A program made the translations under genes and the position numbers. Below the pieces are notes generated by a model that was not told the origin of the DNA, made no database searches, and saw only the letters and a program-made list of their open reading frames with translations. Shown here piece after piece: positions 33,952 through 44,722 of a DNA stretch of 64,000 nt (positions are counted from its first letter, which is position 1; every line of letters starts with the position of its first letter). The DNA is from Heliopora coerulea (Eukaryota; Cnidaria; Anthozoa; Scleralcyonacea; Helioporidae). The DNA lies in NCBI GenBank assembly GCA_030142905.1, contig JASJOG010000177.1, positions 62,001-126,000 of the forward strand. Direction: 5' to 3'.

Positions 33952-34790
33952 TTGCAACAGCCGAAGGAAAGACTGGTTAGAACATCTACAGTATGTAAAT
34001 TATATGACCAGGAAGTAGATAATGATAGAAATTATGACAATACATGTGGCGATTTTCTCACAAGCCTTCACTCTATTCCTCATGGCAGAGGTTTTCAAAT
34101 GGCATTTCTGAATATAGTAAGCCTATCAAAAAAGGTTGATGAGATACGGTTTTCAATGTCAAACCAAAATATTGATCTTATTGCTTTTAATGAAACTCGA
34201 TTGGATTCCACTATTAGTGACGGCATGATCAAAATTCCAAATTATGACCTTATTAGAAAAGACAGATCAAGAAATGAGGGTGGAGTTTGCATCGGTCTTC
34301 GAAATACTATTAACTATGATTTGAGAAATGACTTCATTCCATCAGAGCTAGAGGTAGTCTGTGTTGAAATCTCAAAACCACATAGTAAACCATTTTTTGC
34401 TGCCACAGTATATAGGCCACCCAATGCTAATGCTGATTCTTTTGAACACTTTGAAAAATTCATCAAAGCCATTGATAATGAAAATCAAGAAATGTATTTG
34501 CTTGGTGATTTAAACTGCAATTTATTATAAACAGACAATGAGTCAAATGCACCAACAAAGAAAATTAAGTCACTATATGAATTGTACCAGTTGTCTCAAA
34601 TAATTAACCAGGCAACCAGAGTCACTGTGACAACCAGTACCCTTATTGACCTGAGAAAATATCTGATTCTGGTGTTGTACACACAGGTATCAGCGACCAT
34701 AGTCTTATCTATGCAATCAGAAAAATTTCAGTTTCTAAACAACATGAGAATGTCATTGAAGTTAGAAATATGAGACATTTTGATGAACAA
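33952..34790 (+). pseudogene. LINE endonuclease domain, broken
   Basis: APE-type endonuclease. MAFLNIVSLSKKVDEI, DLIAFNETRLDSTISD, GGVCIGLRN, VYRPPNAN and GDLNCNLL appear in order, then a stop at 34528. The end of the domain (TLIDL..., the SDHSLIYA region) follows after frameshifts at about 34640-34760. The enzyme would nick genomic DNA to prime reverse transcription. Confidence 0.8.
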
Positions 34791-36364
34791 AAATTTATCA
34801 GGGAACTGCAGAATCAGCATTGGGAGTACGTATATTTCCTTCCTACAGACCCAAATTCTATGTGGGTAGTTTGGAAGGAATTGTTCCCAGAAATCCTAGA
34901 TAAAAATGCAACAATTCAAAATATAAGAGTTAAATCAAAACAGGTACCTTGGATAACTGGTGAAATAAAAAACCTCATGTTTGAAAGGGACAAATTAAAA
35001 AGGAAGGCTATTCTATCTAACCTTGAGATTGATTGGTGTCATTATAGGCAAATAAGAAATAAAGTGAATGTTGAATTAAGAAATGCAAAAAAACTTTATT
35101 ATTCCACAAAACTTACCAACCAAAAAAATAATCCTAAGGAAGCTTGGAAAACAATAAATGGTTTACTAGGAAGGCATAAACAACAAACTACAATAAATGA
35201 ACTTCATGTTGATGGTGAAATCTTAACAAACATTGAAGACATTGCTGAGGGCTTTAACGATTATTTTTCAAAGATTGGTCCACAATTAGCAAATAATAAT
35301 TATATCAAATTATAAACTGATAAATAAATAAAGTCATCAAATTATAAATTTGAAGAGTATATGCCAAACAACATCAAATCTCAATTTGCAACATTCCAGC
35401 CTACAACCGTGTCTAAAGTATACAAGCTCTTGTCTAAACTTTCAATAAGGCAATAAGGCCACAGGTATTGATAAAATCTCAAGTAAAATTCTCAAAATAG
35501 CTGCACCAATCATTTCTGATTCATTAACTCATATTTTCAATCAATGTATTACTTTATCTCTCTCCCCCGATAAATGGAAAATGGCTAAAGTAATACCTTT
35601 ATTCAAAGCAGGGCAACGGAAGCTGGCTGAAAATTACGGACCTATTTCAGTTCTACCAGTTATTAGTAAAATCATGGAAAGAATCCTTTTTCAGCAACTT
35701 CACGAGTATTTAACAAATTTTAGGATTTTAAGTGATCAACAGTTCGGTTTTCGGAAATATCATTCCACGACTACAGCATTAATTGATTGTACTAACGACT
35801 GGTACATAAATATACATAAGAAAATGTTCAACATGGTAGTGTTCATAGATTTGAAAAAAGCATTTGACACTATGGATCATGAAATACTAATAAAAAGGTT
35901 AGAGCTCTATGGGATCAAGGGTCAAGCACTGTCTCTACTTAAATCGTATCTCACAAATCGAAATCAGAAGTACCAATTTAGGGGCACTGTATCATCAGAG
36001 AAAATAATTAGATGTGGCATTCCACAAGGGTCTATTTTAGGGCCACTGTTCTTTCTCTTATACATCAATGATTTACCGCATTGCTTAGAAAGCACAAAAC
36101 GAAGGTTTGTTTGCTGACGACACCAGTATAACAGCTTCAGCGCAGTCAATAGATGAGCTTGAAACTGCAGTAAATTCAGACTTAAAAAATCTCAAGGAGT
36201 GGCTAATTAAAAATAAACTTAGCTTAAATGTATCTAAGACTGAATTTATTGTTATTGGCTCAAAACCAATGATAAGCAGGATTTCTGACCGTAAAATTAA
36301 TTTAAAAATTGATGACAAAGAAATCAAGCAAGTTCAAGAAAGCAAAAGTTTAGAGGTATTATTA
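34770..36364 (+). pseudogene. LINE reverse transcriptase, N-terminal part
   Basis: Linker (34770-35315), then RT. KVIPLFKAGQRKLAENYGP is at 35587, motif A VFIDLKKAFDTMDHE at about 35840, IPQGSILGPLFFLLYINDL at 36018-36075, and the active site FADDTSIT at 36108 after a frameshift near 36095. The frame then runs to the Polinton edge, where the thumb region is cut. Two stops lie near 35320 and 35450. The remainder is at 54138-54713. Confidence 0.85.
36359..36364. repeat. Target-site duplication TTATTA, left copy
   Basis: Six bases directly before the AG terminus. They are repeated exactly after the CT terminus at 54132-54137. A 6-bp duplication is the hallmark of Polinton integration. Confidence 0.95.
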
Positions 36365-36600
36365 AGTAGTCTATAAAGTGGGGATTCTGGCACATTTTAT
36401 GAATTTTATGAGTTTTCAAAAATTGTATCAACTTCCGGTAATTGGTGATGACGTCATCACTTGACAATCATTCTACCCACTTCCCAAATCTGGTTCAAAC
36501 CGGATTCTCAAATTTACCTAATTTTCTCACGTTCTCAAATTTACCTAATTTTCTCACATTCTCAAAATGAATCAATTTTTTCGCATTCTCAAAATTAATC
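36365..36600. repeat. Polinton left terminal inverted repeat
   Basis: The first 96 bp (36365-36460) are identical in inverse to 54036-54131. Similarity continues with indels to about 36600. The outer segment ends in the palindrome GTGATGACGTCATCAC. The inner part repeats TCTCAAATTTACCTAATTTTC-type units about 27 bp long. The left copy lacks a 31-bp hairpin-bearing insertion and a 20-bp duplication seen in the right copy. Confidence 0.9.
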
Positions 36601-36695
36601 AATTTTCTCACATTTATCACATTATCAAAATTTAACATTTTTGAAATTTTGAAAATTTCAAAAACGTAAAATCAAAAAATAAAGTGTAGAATTTT
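36601..36695. other. Short non-coding stretch between TIR and polymerase gene
   Basis: About 95 bp, very AT-rich, of TTTTGAAAATTTC-like words. It contains no gene and could hold the polymerase gene terminator. Confidence 0.5.
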
Positions 36696-39600
36696 TTATG
36701 GTTTGAATCCAAATATTTTTTCATATTCTTCAACCATATCTTTCATATAATGACCAAATGCAAGAGTGTCTATTTTATTTTCAAGTATTTTTCGTTTGTC
36801 ATCTTTTGCTGACAATGCAATTTTTTCAACACTTTCTGTATACAAGTCATGATTTCTATGTCTTATCAAATTCATCTTTCTTATTTGTTCTTCTTCATTA
36901 AATAAACAATCTTTATAATTTTGAAATGTTATTTCTTTTTTGATAATATTTTTCTTAACACCTTTACATTTTTTTTCTTCTTTTTCACCGTCTCCGTCTT
37001 CATACATTTTATAAGAATATAATTTTGCTCTCAAACCAACAAATTCTTCAATTTGTTTTCCACCGCACTCATCTTTCATCATACCAATAACCTTTTTATT
37101 TAATCCAGTTTTTATCCCACTTTTATGATCTTTTGAATAATTACTTGTATCAAACATATTTTTTACATCTGGAGAAATATCTTTATAAAAATCATCAGTT
37201 TTAATTTCATACATTAAACTATCAGTGTCGGTAAATAATAATGATGCATTTTCATCATATTTTTTCTTAATATAATTATAATGAAAATCATACATTAAAG
37301 TTTTTGATAAATCCAATATACTCATTCCTAAATATATTGGTTTATCCAACATAATTTTTGTTTTATACATATGAATTGCAATTAAATTTTCAGAAAATAT
37401 AGTTCTTTTATCAAAGTTAGTTTTTGAAAATAGTTTTAATGCTTTTTCTTTTCTATTAACCAATTGTATATTAACTCTATTTCTTACATTTTCCATTGTT
37501 TTACCAAATACAGAATTATTCATCAATTTGAAAAAGTCTTTTTCAAAATCATTTTTTGCGCTTGTTCTCAGTTTTGTATTTAAATCAATATATTTTTTCA
37601 TGAAATCTTCTTCATGAAATTTAATACCTTTATGAATTCGAGCAATTTTTAATCCCAACTTTTCATACAATTTCAAGTTTTCACAATGCAAAACATATTT
37701 TTCTTTGTTATTTAAATTTGGAATTAATTTTTCAACATTACCAACCTTTAATCTTTCTGGCGCAAGCGGATATTCATTATGTGAATCATGTAAATTTTCT
37801 GGATATTCTAAATCAACTTCTAAAATACAACTATCGAAACTGTTGACTCCACAGTTTTTCCAATTATTTAACTCATTTTTATTCATCCATTTGAAATTCT
37901 TTGTTGGAAGTTTTTTAGACATTGCCCAACCATATAAATTATTTGCATCTAAATATGGGAGATAAACACTATCTTCTTCAGAATTATATTTGTTTTGGGC
38001 TTCGCCCGATGAGCCCAAAGGGCGATCCATATACTTATTGTTTGCTTTTGCATATCTTTTTACAATTGTTGAAATTCCACCTCTGATTCCTTTTTCAACG
38101 ATAAGATACATTTCTGGGTCAGATAATAATTCTAGTTCAATCGGTTTACCGCCTTCGGATTTTGTCATTTTTAACATTGCATCCCATGCTAATCCAGGTG
38201 AAGTATAATACCAAGCAGGATCTAATTTATAATTTTCTCTACAAACTTTTCTAAAATTCTCAAAGACATCAGCTAATAAAATTACATCAGTTTTCAAATA
38301 TAAATCATGATATTCTCTCATATTTTCGATTTTAAATTTATTCCAAACATTTTGTGCGTGTGAGTAATCTTCTTCACTTATATTTTCATCATTTAATTTG
38401 GAATAAAAACATTCTTTATCAGGTAGTTTTTCTTCTTTTAATTTTTCAATATCATCAAACCAATCATATGGAAAAACACCTTTTCTAGTAAGAAGGTCTC
38501 TTTTTTCTTCATTTTTATAAAATTTATTCAAAATATTCAATTCATTTTTATCTAAATTATTAACTAAATTTGCTAAACTAGTTTGCATAAATTTAAAACT
38601 ATCAATAAATCTAATTTTTCTTTTTACCTCAACAATTTCTTTAATTTTATACTTTACATCTTCTTTACTATTTGTTGGTACGCTTTGCGATTCTTCACAT
38701 TCAATAATATTTTCTTTACATTTACTTTTTAATTGTTTTTCTGTTATTATTTTTTCAGATTCAAATTTACCAACAATAATTTCTTTTGTAAAACTAATAT
38801 ATTTTTCCTCAGTGTTTGGTATACAATTCATTTCACCTTCTGAAATACCAAGATTTTTGATAAACAAATGACTATCATAATTTTGTAAATTATGAAATAT
38901 AACTGGGATAAATTTTGGATTTTTAATTTTTGAATTACAACTAATACAAGCAGCTCCTCTATATTTACCAGTATAATGACAATGGTCTTTAACTTTATCA
39001 TCGGATTTATCAAATTTTTTATAACATGCATAACAATTTTTAGCTAATCTAAAATCTACTTTATCCTTTTCACTTAATATTATATTTTTTTTAAATTTAA
39101 ATTTCTCATATATTTCTTTAACATTATTTTCTAAACTTTCTACAAATTTTAATGAAATATCTTCATCATTAGTTTTTTTGGTGTATCTTAATAATTTTGG
39201 TTTGAAAAGATTATCATCAAAACATTTTATTAAATAACAATATCCAGATGGCTCATGTTTTTGAAATTGTTTTGTATGATCACCAATATTTTTATCCTCA
39301 GGTTTTAAATTGCATTCAAAATCTGCATAAATTACAAATGGAATATCGTGCATTCTTTCATAATTTTTAAACTTTAATTTTTCACCTTTGTTTGGATAAA
39401 CAGTTTTTCCACATTCATACTCTTTACAATATTCTAAATGATTTTTGTAAACATTTTCCTTACTAAAATGTTGTAAACAATTATCACAAATATGTGTTTT
39501 CTCTTTGTGTTTACTAACCTGACTTGAAAATAATCTACTCTTATTTTTAATCAAACAATAATGTTTTTCCCCATTTTCATTAGTTATTAACAATATATTT

Positions 39601-40817
39601 ACATGATTGTTAATATTAAACGAGTTTAATTTACTTACTCTCAAAGGAAAAATTTCATGATTTTCTTTTCCAAATCTTTTTTCTTCGTTGTATCCAAATA
39701 AATTAATTGCAATATTATTATTTTTTTCAAATTTATCAATATCAGAAAATCCACATGGAAAATTAATATCTTTAACATTAAAACTTTCAGCTTTCTTTTT
39801 TAAAATTTTTGTAATTCTTCCAGGATTTTTTAAGTTAGGATTAGTTTTCAAAAGTTCACTTATTACAACACACCACAATAAACACTTTTGATCATCATTT
39901 TCTGGATTGATAATTGCTTTTTTATTTTTTAAAAACTCTGGAGTAGGAATATAAGACGAAGCAAGTAATCGTTTAATTTCATTAATATTTAGAATTACTT
40001 TCAAACCTTTGTGAAATTTCCACAAACTCGAATTTTTTAAAAATTCTTCAAAACTCAAAATAATTTTTTGAGTCATTTTTTCATATATTTCATCAAAATT
40101 ACTTCCATCAAAAATTTCTTCATAATAACTATGAAAATGAGCATTATCCACAGTTTGTTCTCCTGTTGCTGGATTTGTTTTTGACATCAAACACACAAGA
40201 GTTATTTGTTGTTTTGTGCTTGGATATTTTTTGAATTTTTTAATTACCAATGGTTTTATTTTTTTCAAAAGAGTCAAAGGGTCATATAAAGACAATTCAA
40301 ATTTTTTCAAATCCATTTTATATCTTTTTGTTACATTCAAAGCTTCTTTATCCAATTTAAATTTTGCAGTTGGGGTTGAAACTTTACCTTGTATTTTGTT
40401 AAATATATCTAAAACATTATCTTTCAGATGATTATACCAATTTGTTATTTTTTCTTTTCTATTATTCAAGGGTGTATATTTATCAAATAAATTAAGTATT
40501 TTTTCTTTACTCTTGTTAAATAAATCATTTGCTTTTTGTTTTGATCTTTCAAGTAAATTAATGTTTAAATTTTTTTTTGGTCTTAAAGGTGCTTGTAAAT
40601 TTTCTTCTGTAATTGTTTTGTCTAAAATTGATGAAGAAATTTCTTGATTTTTTCTTGGTCTTCCTCTATTTCTAACAAAAATTCATTCATTTTGTCTTTT
40701 TTCTGGGGGTAATGTTACTGGTCTTCCTCTATTTTCCCGTCTTGGTCCTACAAAAGAACCAAAAGGATATTTTCTTGGTCTTCCACGACAGCGTTTTGAA
40801 TTTTCAGTTGTATTCAT
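36696..40817 (-). CDS. polB: Protein-primed DNA polymerase B (pPolB)
   Basis: Replicates the linear element from protein-primed ends. The frame is open for 1257 residues from 40469. It extends 116 codons upstream to an ATG at 40817, interrupted once by TGA at 40683-40685 (codon 45). The extension carries three AT-hook-like cores: RGRPRK, RGRPVT and RGRPRK. Numbered from the Met at 40469: C2H2-like CDNC...HLEYC (about 325-345), ExoI YADFEC (about 382), an endonuclease VII-like module CYACYKKF...DHCHYTGKYRG..C..CN (about 478-512), ExoII NYDSHLF (about 530), motif A YLDANNLYGW (about 841), motif B KLMNNSVFGKT (about 982) and motif C DTDSLMY (about 1083). All catalytic acidic residues are kept. 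The early TGA either inactivates the copy or leaves a shorter protein. Confidence 0.93.
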
Positions 40818-40929
40818 CTTTTATTATATATATTTTTTTTTAAAGTAAAAAAAAAAATATTTTTTTTTACTTTAAAAAATTTTTTATCACGTGACTAAAA
40901 TTAAAAAAAAAATTAACGAATTTAGTTAA

Positions 40930-41265
40930 TTAAATTATTTTATTAAATACAAAAAAATTAATTGATGATAATATATTTTTAAAACTTGGGACTGGTTTTA
41001 AAATAATTTTGTAGGTTGTAGTATAAATTTTTTTACCATAACCTTCGCTATCCTTCTGATCGTAATCAATTTCAAAATAATTGAAAATACAAGATTTTTC
41101 TTTATAATTTATAAAAAATTCATGATATGGTAATAATTCATCATCACCTGAAAGTTTAGCAATTTTTTCAGTAAAAACACTATATAAATAATCTTCATCA
41201 TCAAAAAAGCTTTCATCTTTATGCATAATTTTTTCAATATATTTTTTTGAGTTAACAATGCTCAT
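40930..41265 (-). CDS. Polinton small protein, unknown
   Basis: 111 residues, acidic in the middle (DDEDYLYSVF, DYDQKDSEGYG), no recognised domain. The start ATG at 41265 is preceded by a TATATATAAAATAAAAG stretch about 12 bp upstream. It sits between the polymerase gene and the NUMOD1-like gene on the same strand. I do not recognise it. Confidence 0.65.
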   Translation of the reverse strand: MSIVNSKKYIEKIMHKDESFFDDEDYLYSVFTEKIAKLSGDDELLPYHEFFINYKEKSCIFNYFEIDYDQKDSEGYGKKIYTTTYKIILKPVPSFKNILSSINFFVFNKII

Positions 41266-41347
41266 ATTTTGTTATCTTTTATTTTATATATATTTTTTTT
41301 TAAAGTAAAAAAATCTTTAAAAAAAAAAAATATGATAGATCAAATTT

Positions 41348-41695
41348 TTAAATATTATAGAAAAGCAAAAATTCTTGGCCGTCAATTACAAAATATTTTT
41401 TATTATTAATTCTATATTTTATACTTCCAGGCTTCATATTAAGAGTTTTTGCAGCAGATACAAGACTTTTAAAATTTAAAATTTCACCTGTTTCACTATT
41501 TATTGCTATTATTGGAATTGCTTTTTGAATTTTTTCTCTACAATATTTTTCATACTTTTCATTAGGTTTGCTAACTTTAAAACTCAAAATTTCTTCAAGT
41601 TGATTTTTTGTAAATCTTTTATAATATTTTATTTTTCTTTCTTTTGCAATATTCCACAATTGATTATATGTTTTTTGTTGAAAATTTTCATTCAT
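41348..41695 (-). CDS. SAP-like plus NUMOD1-like DNA-binding protein
   Basis: 115 residues. The N-terminus (about 8-36, TYNQLWNIAKERKIKYYKRF then TKNQLEEIL) resembles a SAP/Rho-N helix-extension-helix. The C-terminal half (about 60-112) reads AINSETGEILNFKSLVSAA, then KTLNMKPGSIKYRINNKK, then FLLF. This fits NUMOD1, the DNA-binding repeat usually attached to HNH or GIY-YIG homing nucleases. No nuclease motif is present. It may be a regulator or replication accessory. The start follows TATATAAATAA directly. Confidence 0.6.
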   Translation of the reverse strand: MNENFQQKTYNQLWNIAKERKIKYYKRFTKNQLEEILSFKVSKPNEKYEKYCREKIQKAIPIIAINSETGEILNFKSLVSAAKTLNMKPGSIKYRINNKKYFVIDGQEFLLFYNI

Positions 41696-41730
41696 TTATT
41701 TATATATATTTTTTTTTAAAAGAAAAATTT

Positions 41731-42046
41731 TTAAGTAATTATAAAAATATTAAAATTTGGTATCAGCTTTGCTGCTTTCAGTTTTTTAATATTATAAAAT
41801 TTCTCTAGCTTATTTTCCAATTTTTGTAAAGTTTCCAAAATTTCAATTTGATCACAATAAATATTATATAAATATAAATAATAAGTTAAAAAATCATAAT
41901 GAAATTTTTTAGCTAATCTAAATAAATTAAGTACATTGTAATTTTCTAAAAACTCTATATTTTTTAAAGATCGCTTTGTGATTTTTATTTTTAAAATAAT
42001 CCAATATAAATTTAAAAATACTATTTTTATCATTAACTTCAATCAT
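41731..42046 (-). CDS. Polinton small protein, unknown, one frameshift
   Basis: A start ATG at 42046 follows TTTAAAAAATAA and begins MIEVNDKNSIFKFILDYF. That frame stops after 39 codons. The neighbouring frame continues from about 41965 with a Leu/Tyr-rich helical protein (FRLAKKFHYDFLTYYLYLYN, LETLQKLENKLEKFYN). A run of six T (41960-41965, + strand) marks the likely 1-base shift. No domain is recognised. A GC-rich hairpin (41764-41774) lies in the C-terminal codons. Confidence 0.55.
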
Positions 42047-42053
42047 TTATTTT

Positions 42054-42482
42054 TTAAATAATTTTATAAACCACATAACCGCTTGAAAGACCAACAAGAA
42101 AAAAAGCAACATTTTGATATTCTTTCATTTCATCCGAAGGTTTATAATAATCTTCTAATTTTGGTTCTTTTTTATCTTCTTCATTTTCTTCTTCTTTTAA
42201 ATATTTATAACGATTATTTATTTCAGCAAGATTTTTCAAAGACATGTTTGTTTTATTTATATCAGCATTTGCATCAGATAATTGTTGTCTTAATTTTTCA
42301 ATTTCTTGTTTTCTTTTTACTTGGTCTTCATACCATTTTTCTTTCGCTTCACTCAGTTTTTCCATTGCTTCATTATGTCTTTTTATCTCTTTTTCATATC
42401 CAGAATGATTTAATTTTGAAAATAAAAATCCAGCACCTGCAAAAGCAACTGCATTAAATAATCCACCAACTACTGTTTCCAT
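42054..42482 (-). CDS. Coiled-coil protein with hydrophobic termini
   Basis: 142 residues. A hydrophobic N-terminus (GGLFNAVAFAGAGFLFSKL), a charged coiled coil at about 30-95 (KRKQEIEKLRQQLSDANADI), then an acidic linker and a C-terminal hydrophobic segment (VAFFLVGLSSGYVVYKII). A virion membrane or core-bridging protein is conceivable but not shown. It starts directly after TATAAAAATAA. It lies 7 bp from the next gene. Confidence 0.65.
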   Translation of the reverse strand: METVVGGLFNAVAFAGAGFLFSKLNHSGYEKEIKRHNEAMEKLSEAKEKWYEDQVKRKQEIEKLRQQLSDANADINKTNMSLKNLAEINNRYKYLKEEENEEDKKEPKLEDYYKPSDEMKEYQNVAFFLVGLSSGYVVYKII

Positions 42483-42521
42483 TTATTTTTATATTTTCTC
42501 ATTTTTTCTATTTTATGACAT

Positions 42522-42755
42522 TCATGATTTGAATGGATCAGAAGGAATCCATTTTTTATCTTGAGCATATTTAACTGGAAGTGATGATAATCCAACAGCC
42601 GCTGCTAGTTTTAAAGTAGGAACTAAACTAGATGGTGTTGATAAACCATCGCTAATTACTTTTCTAGTTATCATTCCAACTCCAACAGCACCCAATGTAA
42701 TTATTGTAGAATCATATAATTCATTCATAACTTCTTTTTTATTCATTTCACCCAT
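42522..42755 (-). CDS. Small membrane-type protein
   Basis: 77 residues, with hydrophobic stretches TIITLGAVGVGMITRKVI and LAAAVGLSSLP. The ATG follows the exact box TATAAAATAA (42756-42765). The size and two helices suggest a small virion or membrane protein. I do not recognise the family. Confidence 0.65.
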   Translation of the reverse strand: MGEMNKKEVMNELYDSTIITLGAVGVGMITRKVISDGLSTPSSLVPTLKLAAAVGLSSLPVKYAQDKKWIPSDPFKS

Positions 42756-42787
42756 TTATTTTATAAAAAACATTTTTTTCTTGTTTT

Positions 42788-43315
42788 TTATAAATTTTCC
42801 AAACATCCCGATTTTTCAATCGTTTCATTTTCTTCTTCAATTTTACAACTTCGCTGAAGCTTTGCTCTGTTAAGTTTGTTTTCACTTCGTTCACTTTCAA
42901 GTTTGCTTTCACTTGCACCTTTGGTACTTTCAAGTTTGCTTTGCTCAGTTTCACTTCGCTCAAGTCTTTTGTCGCTTTTATACACATAATATAGACCTCC
43001 AAGCGCAGCAACAATTGTTACTCCTCCAACAATATACCTAAAATCTACATAGCCTGAAAGGCCCGCTACGCGGTTTATTTCTTCTGCTAAGCTTCGGTCG
43101 TCGCGGTCAACTTTACGTTCAAGCTCCGCTTCACTTTTTTCACGAAGCGCTTCGAGATGTCTTGCTTTTCTATCTTTTGCTTCTTTTGAAATTTTTGCCA
43201 ATCTTTTTCCCAATTCCACTTTTTTTTGGTCTTTTGCTTTTTCAGATTTTTCAACTGCTGTTACTTTAGCAGCTTTGCTGCTTTCAACCTTTGGTTGTTT
43301 ACTGTCTTCACTCAT
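42788..43315 (-). CDS. Lys/Glu-rich protein with one membrane helix
   Basis: 175 residues. A charged coiled-coil-prone N-terminus (residues 1-80) is followed by a single hydrophobic helix (FRYIVGGVTIVAALGGLYYV, about 98-117). The Ser/Glu/Lys tail contains repeats (SKLESTKGASESKLESERSE). Two GC-rich hairpins (43063-43073 and 43143-43154) lie inside the codons and a third (43268-43282) lies near the start. The ATG follows TAATAAATAA. Function unknown. Confidence 0.65.
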   Translation of the reverse strand: MSEDSKQPKVESSKAAKVTAVEKSEKAKDQKKVELGKRLAKISKEAKDRKARHLEALREKSEAELERKVDRDDRSLAEEINRVAGLSGYVDFRYIVGGVTIVAALGGLYYVYKSDKRLERSETEQSKLESTKGASESKLESERSENKLNRAKLQRSCKIEEENETIEKSGCLENL

Positions 43316-43326
43316 TTATTTATTAA

Positions 43327-43580
43327 AAATTTATTCAAAAGTTATTTAAAATTTATTCAAAAGTTATTCAAGTTATTCATAAGTAAAATTAAATAGATTT
43401 CAAATAAAAAACAAGTAAAAATTTTTTATTCAAAATTTATTCAAAAGTTATTTAAAATTTATTCAAAAGTTATTCAAGTTATTCATAAGTAAAATTAAAT
43501 AGATTTCAAATAAAAAACAAGTAAAAATTTTTTATTCAAAATTTATTCAAAATTTATTCAAAAGTTATTCAAGTTATTCA
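43327..43580. repeat. 106-bp tandem repeat in a 366-bp intergenic gap
   Basis: Units start at AAATTTATTC at 43327, 43433 and 43539. The first two copies are the same over the full 106 bp and the third is partial. Inside, ATTCAAAAGTTATT words recur. This is the longest non-coding gap in the element, between the 175-residue gene and the second fibre gene, so a structural or regulatory role is possible. Confidence 0.9.
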
Positions 43581-43681
43581 AACAGCGAATCTGAGCGCAA
43601 GCGTTATTTATGAATAAAATTAAATAAAAGTTAAATAAAAGTCAAGTAAATTTTAAATAAACCTAAAAAGGACCTTCAAGG

Positions 43682-44717
43682 TTACAAATAATTTAAAATA
43701 GATTCATCATAATCCACATTAAATTTTTTACACAATGCAGCATGATTTATTAAAATTTCTTTGTCTTTCATTTTTCTTTCAGTTAATATAGAAGTGAAAA
43801 AAATCTCTCCTTCAAATATAGAAATATTTTTTGAATTATCAGATCCAAAAGTTAAATTATTTGCTCCACTTGTTATTGATCTAGATGTAAAATATTTAAT
43901 TGATTTACCATTTACCCAAACACTTGATTTATTTGTCTTTGGATTACTTTCTGCATCAATATGTACACTTAAACAATGTACTTTAAATTTTTCAAAAATA
44001 TTTGTTTTAGTTGGAAAATAACTTTTATCTATTTCATAATAGTCTACTGCACCTCCGCCATATATAACAAATTTATCTTTACCTTTATAACCAAATCCAT
44101 GCCAATCATTTGGATCTGTATTTTTATTGTTCATTATTATTGATAAATTTCCTATATTAAAAATATAATCTTTAATTGCATAAACAATAAAAAAATTTAA
44201 ATAATCTTTTTTACCTGATTGAGTATTTATGTTTAAATTTAAACTCATTTTTGCAGCAATACCTCCAAATAATAAAATCTTTTTATTTGCAACATAACTA
44301 GAATTTAATAAAGTAGGTTGTTTTGATTTTTCAGTTTCTGTAAAATTTTCATCTGAAATTTTTTGGTTGATTATACCAAACTTCTATTTTATAATCTGTT
44401 CCATCATATTTTAAATAACTTGATAGATCATAAATTTCACCATAAAAATTAAAATCAGAATTTATTATGTAACTTTGAATAAAGTTTAATTGGTTATTAA
44501 TATTTTTGGTTTTGTTGTTAACAAGTGTGTCTACATATTTTTTCCTAGTTAAATGTGTATCATCTTTTGGATCTGAATTTTTAATAATTTTATGATTTCC
44601 CATATTAATATCACCTGTCATCGTACCTCCTGTTAAAGATAATTTTTTATCAAATTCATTTAAAATGAAATTTTTTCTTTTTGAGCTAAAATCATCATCA
44701 TTAAATATAACACTCAT
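43682..44717 (-). CDS. Fibre-like attachment protein 2, one frameshift
   Basis: A paralogue of the gene at 44723. From the ATG at 44717 the frame gives one phage-tail-fibre-type repeat (LTGGTMTGDINMGNHKI, then DPKDDTHLTRKKYVD, residues about 27-64). It breaks at a run of six T (44359-44364, + strand). The next frame continues with NTQSGKKDYLNFFIVYAI and ends in a concanavalin/LamG-like head (CLSVHIDAES, SSVWVNGKSIKYFTS, LTFGSDNSKNISIFEGEIFF). The head would bind a cell-surface ligand. Its promoter box TATAAAATAA (44718-44727) overlaps the end of fibre gene 1. Confidence 0.7.
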
Positions 44718-44722
44718 TTATT

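Larger units (their letters stand above)
33480..36364 (+). mobile_element. LINE (CR1-like), 5' part, split by the Polinton
   Basis: A + strand non-LTR retrotransposon with an ORF1-like segment, an endonuclease and an RT. The Polinton interrupts it inside the RT and it continues at 54138. Several stops and frameshifts are present. The target duplication TTATTA at 36359-36364 is part of its coding sequence. Confidence 0.85.

Noticed and set aside
38828..39031. Separate small gene on the - strand inside the polymerase region
   Set aside because: It is a shadow frame of the polymerase B gene, whose motifs cover it.
42748..43014. Separate 88-residue gene overlapping the Lys/Glu-rich gene
   Set aside because: It overlaps the better-supported frame 42788-43315, lacks the promoter box and has a low-complexity sequence.
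43327..43580. CRISPR-like array
   Set aside because: The repeat is a plain 106-bp tandem in an animal transposon, with no spacers and no cas genes.
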